A model generated the notes under the pieces. That model was not told the origin of the DNA, did no database searches, and was given only the letters and a program-made list of their open reading frames with translations. Source: a virus. Taken from it: DNA of 41,591 bases. Of the stretch, positions 38,709 to 41,591 are shown one piece after another. Both the position numbers and the translations under genes were made by a program. Every line of letters starts with the position of its first letter. Within the stretch, counting starts at the first letter, position 1. Location of the stretch: IMG/VR virus record IMGVR_UViG_3300009134_000002, positions 1-41,591 of that record; one strand, given 5' to 3'.

Positions 38709-39126
38709 ATTCAAAGTCATTAAGTAATTTTTTGATGGTGTCTTTTTTATGATTTTCAAGATGTCGGTATTTCTCTATAATTTGTTTTTCATCTTCTGTA
38801 AGATAATCACTTTTTGACTCTTTTACAACTAAAGCGGCAATTTCAATACTATTATTTATAATATTTTCAAGGCTGATATTTAATGCCAGGTTTTTATTAA
38901 AATAATCGATAAGTAATTGTAAATTAGATTTATTAGGATATTTTTTATTTTGAATCCAGGTAGTAACCGTATTCTGATTTATGCCACTTTTACGGCAAAA
39001 ATCAATAATTTTTAAATTATTTTTTTCTTTGTTTAACTTAAACAAATACTTTAGGTTATATGATAGCATATTATTGTTATTAGTAATAAAAATATTGTTA
39101 GTTAGATTTTTTACTTGATTTTTCAT
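38707..39126 (-). CDS. phage repressor (XRE-type HTH, CI-like)
   Basis: Up to 139 residues from ATG 39126. ATG 39069 (MLSYNLKYLFKLNKEKNN) is as likely and would leave the divergent promoter free of coding sequence. The HTH (IIDFCRKSGINQNTVTTWIQ, KKYPNKSNLQLLIDYF) is of the XRE type. A short helical C-terminus (TEDEKQIIEKYRHLENHKKD) resembles that of repressors without the peptidase domain. It is divergent from a Cro-like gene, so it is the best candidate for the lysogeny repressor. Confidence 0.75.
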   Translation of the reverse strand: MKNQVKNLTNNIFITNNNNMLSYNLKYLFKLNKEKNNLKIIDFCRKSGINQNTVTTWIQNKKYPNKSNLQLLIDYFNKNLALNISLENIINNSIEIAALVVKESKSDYLTEDEKQIIEKYRHLENHKKDTIKKLLNDFE

Positions 39127-39159
39127 ATTTCTATATTTATATTGACAGTGTTAATTAAC
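39115..39159 (+). promoter_or_regulatory. rightward early promoter with operator-like palindrome
   Basis: TTGATT (39115-39120), 17 bp, then TATATT (39138-39143) form a reasonable sigma70 promoter. GTTAATTAAC (39150-39159), a perfect palindrome, sits at the expected start point, where a repressor could block it. A TTGACA at 39142 has no -10 partner. Confidence 0.45.
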
Positions 39160-39174
39160 TCAGGAAAATTTAAA

Positions 39175-39387
39175 ATGTACGAGATTGAAATGAATAGAAG
39201 AAAACAATTCAGGATTGCGCTGGAGATGGCGGGTATGAATGCTACTGAATTTGCCGCTAATATTGGTGTAAGTAAGCAGCTGGTAACACAGGTAATACAA
39301 AATCCGCAGGTGTCGCGTCCTGTCAACGATAAAATAAATGAATTCATAGCACAATATATGAATGAACTAAAGGAATGTTTTAATTAA
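39175..39387 (+). CDS. Cro-like HTH protein
   Basis: 70 residues if ATG 39175 is used (CAGGAAA upstream); ATG 39190 is also possible. The HTH (ATEFAANIGVSKQLVTQVIQ) is followed by a helix (RPVNDKINEFIAQYMNELKE). Small size and divergence from the repressor gene suit a Cro-type regulator. Confidence 0.7.
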   Translation: MYEIEMNRRKQFRIALEMAGMNATEFAANIGVSKQLVTQVIQNPQVSRPVNDKINEFIAQYMNELKECFN

Positions 39388-39474
39388 ACAGGGCGGGGTG
39401 GTTACCGTGGTCGGTCTCCCCTAAGAGAAACCTCCCGGTTTGCACCCCATCCCCGAAACGTATGTCACGCTGCA

Positions 39475-39502
39475 GGCAGAGACCCGCGAAGTCTAATCTG
39501 CC
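39475..39502. other. hairpin in the Cro-CII intergenic region
   Basis: GGCAGA, GAC, a loop, GTC and TCTGCC fold into an interrupted stem between the Cro-like gene and the downstream small membrane gene. The region 39388-39628 has no gene. It may correspond to a transcript pause site, but it lacks a T run. Confidence 0.35.
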
Positions 39503-39511
39503 GGCGGCATA

Positions 39512-39540
39512 AGTTTAAGGATTCACCTTTACTATGTCAA
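39512..39540 (-). promoter_or_regulatory. possible leftward promoter facing the repressor gene
   Basis: On the minus strand, TTGACA (39540-39535), 17 bp, then TAAACT (39517-39512). Transcripts would run antisense across the Cro-like gene into the repressor gene, the same layout as lambda PRE. A CII-like gene lies downstream on the other strand. Confidence 0.4.
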
Positions 39541-39628
39541 GTTACTTTTCTTTAATACTGAACCTCACCTGTATAAAATTAATCACCGTTAAACAATTAT
39601 CAATAATAAACTAAAGGGAGATTTATAT

Positions 39629-39895
39629 ATGAAAAGAGAAATCCGTCAGCAGATACCCATTAACCAAAGAGACAACCCAAAAGGAACCCTGAGTATGTCG
39701 AAGGGTGGTGTACCGGTTTCGACAGGCTCAACCTCCGAGAATTCAGATCCTTATGAACAGATTTATAAGGAAATGAAGGAGCAGGAAGGTAGGCAAAAAC
39801 GATTTTTCTGGACGGTATTAACTGTGGGGCTTATCGCTTTGACCTGGTTAATTTATGAACTTAATAACTCCGGAGGTTTTAGTGGACTATTCTGA
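39629..39895 (+). CDS. small membrane protein with repeat-derived segment
   Basis: 88 residues, start ATG 39629 with AAAGGGAG upstream. Polar N-terminus, one membrane helix (FFWTVLTVGLIALTWLIYEL) near the end. Residues around 20-35 (TLSMSKGGVPVSTGST) are translated from a dispersed ACCCTGAG...TCGAAGG palindrome, so a host-type repeat has become coding. The function is unknown. Confidence 0.6.
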   Translation: MKREIRQQIPINQRDNPKGTLSMSKGGVPVSTGSTSENSDPYEQIYKEMKEQEGRQKRFFWTVLTVGLIALTWLIYELNNSGGFSGLF

Positions 39896-40349
39896 AAAAG
39901 CACGTTTTGAAATTTTACGTATGATGTTTGATTTTAATCCTGCCGGCAGAACGCCAAAGATGATTGCTAATTTCTTAAACCTCGCCGTAAGTACGGTTCT
40001 AAAATGGGGTGAAGATCCGGAAGGTTCCGGCTCTGATATCCCAAGTAAATATGAAATTCTGATAATGTTATATTGCCAGGATTTCCGTTATGTGGAATGG
40101 ATGGCGCAGCAGGTGGGTCGCCGAACGGTTTTAATAGGGCAGGGTCACACTGACGGTAAGCTGGCGGACCAGTTTTTTAATATTGATATGCTGAAAGGCA
40201 AATTAGCTGAAACGCTAAAAAAATCAATAGCCGATGGTAATCTTGATCGCTTTGAACGCAATGATTTGACCGGCACTCTTCTGGATATTATCAGCCAATG
40301 CGAGACGGGCATCGCCGAGTTAAAAAAGAAGGGAGTGAAATTCTCGTGA
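39882..40349 (+). CDS. CII-like phage regulatory protein
   Basis: I start at GTG 39882, behind CGGAGG; 155 residues. The helix-turn-helix layout (GRTPKMIANFLNLAVSTVLK; DIPSKYEILIMLYCQDFRYV) resembles the CII-like phage regulators (PF06892 type). In that family the protein helps choose between lysis and lysogeny. Position two genes after the Cro-like gene suits this. Overlaps the previous gene by 14 bp. Confidence 0.6.
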   Translation: MDYSEKARFEILRMMFDFNPAGRTPKMIANFLNLAVSTVLKWGEDPEGSGSDIPSKYEILIMLYCQDFRYVEWMAQQVGRRTVLIGQGHTDGKLADQFFNIDMLKGKLAETLKKSIADGNLDRFERNDLTGTLLDIISQCETGIAELKKKGVKFS

Positions 40350-40507
40350 GAAGAACTGTTGCAAAAAGGCTATCTATAGAAGCATCAAAAATAGCGGATC
40401 CGGAAGGAAAATTGGTACGCCGAAGTTCTACCTGGGCATGGAGTGAGGGCTCTTATCGGAACATATATAAAAAATTAAAAAAACAATATTATAGGCGGCA
40501 AAATTAG
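40346..40507 (+). CDS. small basic protein
   Basis: GTG 40346 overlaps the previous stop; 53 residues with GGGAG upstream. It is strongly basic (RRTVAKRLSIEASK; YKKLKKQYYRRQN), and so probably binds nucleic acid. No family recognised. Confidence 0.5.
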   Translation: MRRTVAKRLSIEASKIADPEGKLVRRSSTWAWSEGSYRNIYKKLKKQYYRRQN

Positions 40508-40516
40508 GAGATTTTA

Positions 40517-40708
40517 ATGAACGGCAGAAATGCACGCAAACGAATGATCAATAAAATAAAAACTACTATCTGGAAAAAGCAGCGGAAGGTGGCAATTAGA
40601 ATGGCGTCTGTGCTAGTGATGAAAAAAGTATGCTGCTTAAATTTCATTGATAGGTTTAAATTTTTATTCAGCGAAAGATCAAGAAATGAATTTAGTCAGA
40701 GTCTGTAA
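40517..40708 (+). CDS. small basic hypothetical protein
   Basis: 63 residues, ATG 40517 after TAGGAG. Very basic throughout the first 40 residues (RNARKRMINKIKTTIWKKQR), with a Cys pair. The end overlaps the next gene by 23 bp. Function unknown; coding status is moderate. Confidence 0.45.
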   Translation: MNGRNARKRMINKIKTTIWKKQRKVAIRMASVLVMKKVCCLNFIDRFKFLFSERSRNEFSQSL

Positions 40709-40964
40709 TGACTGCGGCGGGGATATGTTCCCCTGTAATCAGTATCTCTTTCACCGTATCGAGTTTGCCTATACTTGTACTACTTGCGGTTTGCATTTGC
40801 CGATTAAGATTCTCACCAGGACGCGCACAAAATATGCGTTTATCACTGATTATATAAGACTCGAACCTCTTCCGAGGTGGAAAGATGGAGACAGGAGACA
40901 GGAGACCGCAGGCCGGTTTTCGGTTTCCGGTGCCCGGTCTGCGAATGAAAGAAGGGTGGCATGA
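40686..40964 (+). CDS. small zinc-ribbon-like protein with repeat-encoded tail
   Basis: 92 residues from ATG 40686. CNDCGGDMFPC and CTTCGLH give two Cys pairs about 24 residues apart, a likely zinc ribbon. Residues from about 68 on (GDRRQETAGRFSVSGARSAN) are translated from the GGAGACAGGAGACCGCAGG type repeat. That tail is probably not part of a folded domain. Confidence 0.6.
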   Translation: MNLVRVCNDCGGDMFPCNQYLFHRIEFAYTCTTCGLHLPIKILTRTRTKYAFITDYIRLEPLPRWKDGDRRQETAGRFSVSGARSANERRVA

Positions 40965-41521
40965 AATACAGGTTTACTATTGATGATATAATCCGGAAGT
41001 ATTCGATTACTGAGGCGCAGCTCATGGAATACGTTCGCCTTGGCCGCTTAATTCCAGAGTCCTGGGAAAACATGGATGAGAAACAGCGCAAACTTAACAT
41101 GGCTAGCCGCACCCTAGTATTCACCAGTGATAAGATGAATAGTTTTTTCAGTATGATCCTGGTTGAGAATCTGCGCTATTTACAGATCCTCGAAACTCTC
41201 GACGCCCAATCATTTAAGTTTGATCAGTTGTCAGAACAGATCGCCCGAATCGATGAAATGTTTGTGCAGTCTAATACCCAAATGTCACTTATGGCTTTTG
41301 CAAAAGTTACGGGTTATAAAATTTCTTATCTGCGCAAGTCTATAAAAAGGGTTTCGGATTTCGCCGGTATTCTAAAAGTCGCGGGTTTTAGTCTGCCAAT
41401 TATTAAGCAGGGTAAATCCTGGACTCTGAATTATCTGGATTATTCGACTCAGCGCAAGAAATTATCTTATGAGATTTTAAAACAATTTACCGACGAGGTG
41501 AACGGGCGTACAGTCCAATGA
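40961..41521 (+). CDS. hypothetical early protein, possible DNA-binding
   Basis: 186 residues; ATGA overlap with the gene before. The N-terminus (FTIDDIIRKYSITEAQLMEY, VRLGRLIPE) looks like a MerR-like or excisionase-like helix-turn-helix. A second similar element (LMAFAKVTGYKISYLRKSIK) occurs later, and a coiled middle (LEQ-type helices) lies between. It could act as a replication or excision regulator. No family is certain. The 70 bp after it hold no gene. Confidence 0.55.
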   Translation: MKYRFTIDDIIRKYSITEAQLMEYVRLGRLIPESWENMDEKQRKLNMASRTLVFTSDKMNSFFSMILVENLRYLQILETLDAQSFKFDQLSEQIARIDEMFVQSNTQMSLMAFAKVTGYKISYLRKSIKRVSDFAGILKVAGFSLPIIKQGKSWTLNYLDYSTQRKKLSYEILKQFTDEVNGRTVQ

Positions 41522-41591
41522 AAGACAATATAAATGTTTTTTTAATAGGTTGTTAAATTTAATTTATGTGTATGATAAACATGGATTTAAG

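Noticed and set aside
39142-39147. TTGACA as -35 for the Cro-like gene
   Set aside because: No -10 box lies 16-18 bp downstream, and transcription would begin inside the coding region.

Overview
The window looks like most or all of a temperate, siphovirus-type phage (or prophage) of an FCB-group-like bacterium (Bacteroidota, Ignavibacteriota, Marinimicrobia or similar). The host hint is inference. It rests on AT-rich DNA, Sec signal peptides ending in ...AQ, GGAGG-type ribosome sites, sigma70-type promoters (TTGACA, 17 bp, TATAAT), and many short GC-rich dispersed palindromes of the kind common in such genomes. Nearly every gene reads rightward. Only a small block at 37.5-39.1 kb reads left. 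The rightward early transcript that starts at 39.1 kb runs off the right edge and is matched by rightward early-type genes at the left edge, so the window may be a circular genome opened at an arbitrary point. Layout: 0.1-2.1 kb, small early genes and a Gp37/Gp68-type radical SAM protein with an internal 102-bp tandem duplication. 2.1-5.2 kb, a first integron-like array of gene cassettes separated by attC-like sites, coding for small proteins and a DNA methyltransferase, with one non-coding cassette. 5.3-7.5 kb, small early genes, a replication-type protein and a phage Dam-like methyltransferase. 7.6-8.3 kb, a short tyrosine recombinase whose stop codon lies in an attC-like half site. 8.3-9.5 kb, a second cassette array (lipoprotein, small protein, Lar-like zinc protein, and a non-coding cassette with a tRNA-like fold). 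9.6-11.5 kb, a nuclease-like protein, two small genes and a full-length tyrosine recombinase. 11.5-12.0 kb, a non-coding stretch ending in a strong promoter. 12.0-23.7 kb, the packaging and head genes. 24.2-29.7 kb, a block of secreted-looking beta-rich proteins (YadA-like fibre, lectin-like, beta-helix). 29.7-30.8 kb, small membrane proteins that may be holins. 30.8-37.2 kb, three tube-like paralogues, the tail chaperone pair with a T9 slippery run, tape measure and tail hub. 37.5-41.5 kb, a lipoprotein, an HsdR_N-like nuclease domain, a repressor, a Cro-like protein, a CII-like protein and small genes. The most unusual points are these. (1) Two attC-type cassette arrays sit inside a phage genome with no integron integrase, and several cassettes carry private inverted repeats at their ends. 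(2) A 151-bp non-coding cassette has tRNA-like arms closed by a perfect 20-bp inverted repeat. (3) Two promoter-leader-terminator units, in front of the packaging and the capsid genes, share the early-leader motif GTATCRACCAG and similar terminator stems, which suggests a phage antitermination system. (4) Six proteins in the virion gene block carry signal peptides. (5) Dispersed host-type palindromes lie just upstream of start codons and also inside two coding regions. No endolysin was recognised.
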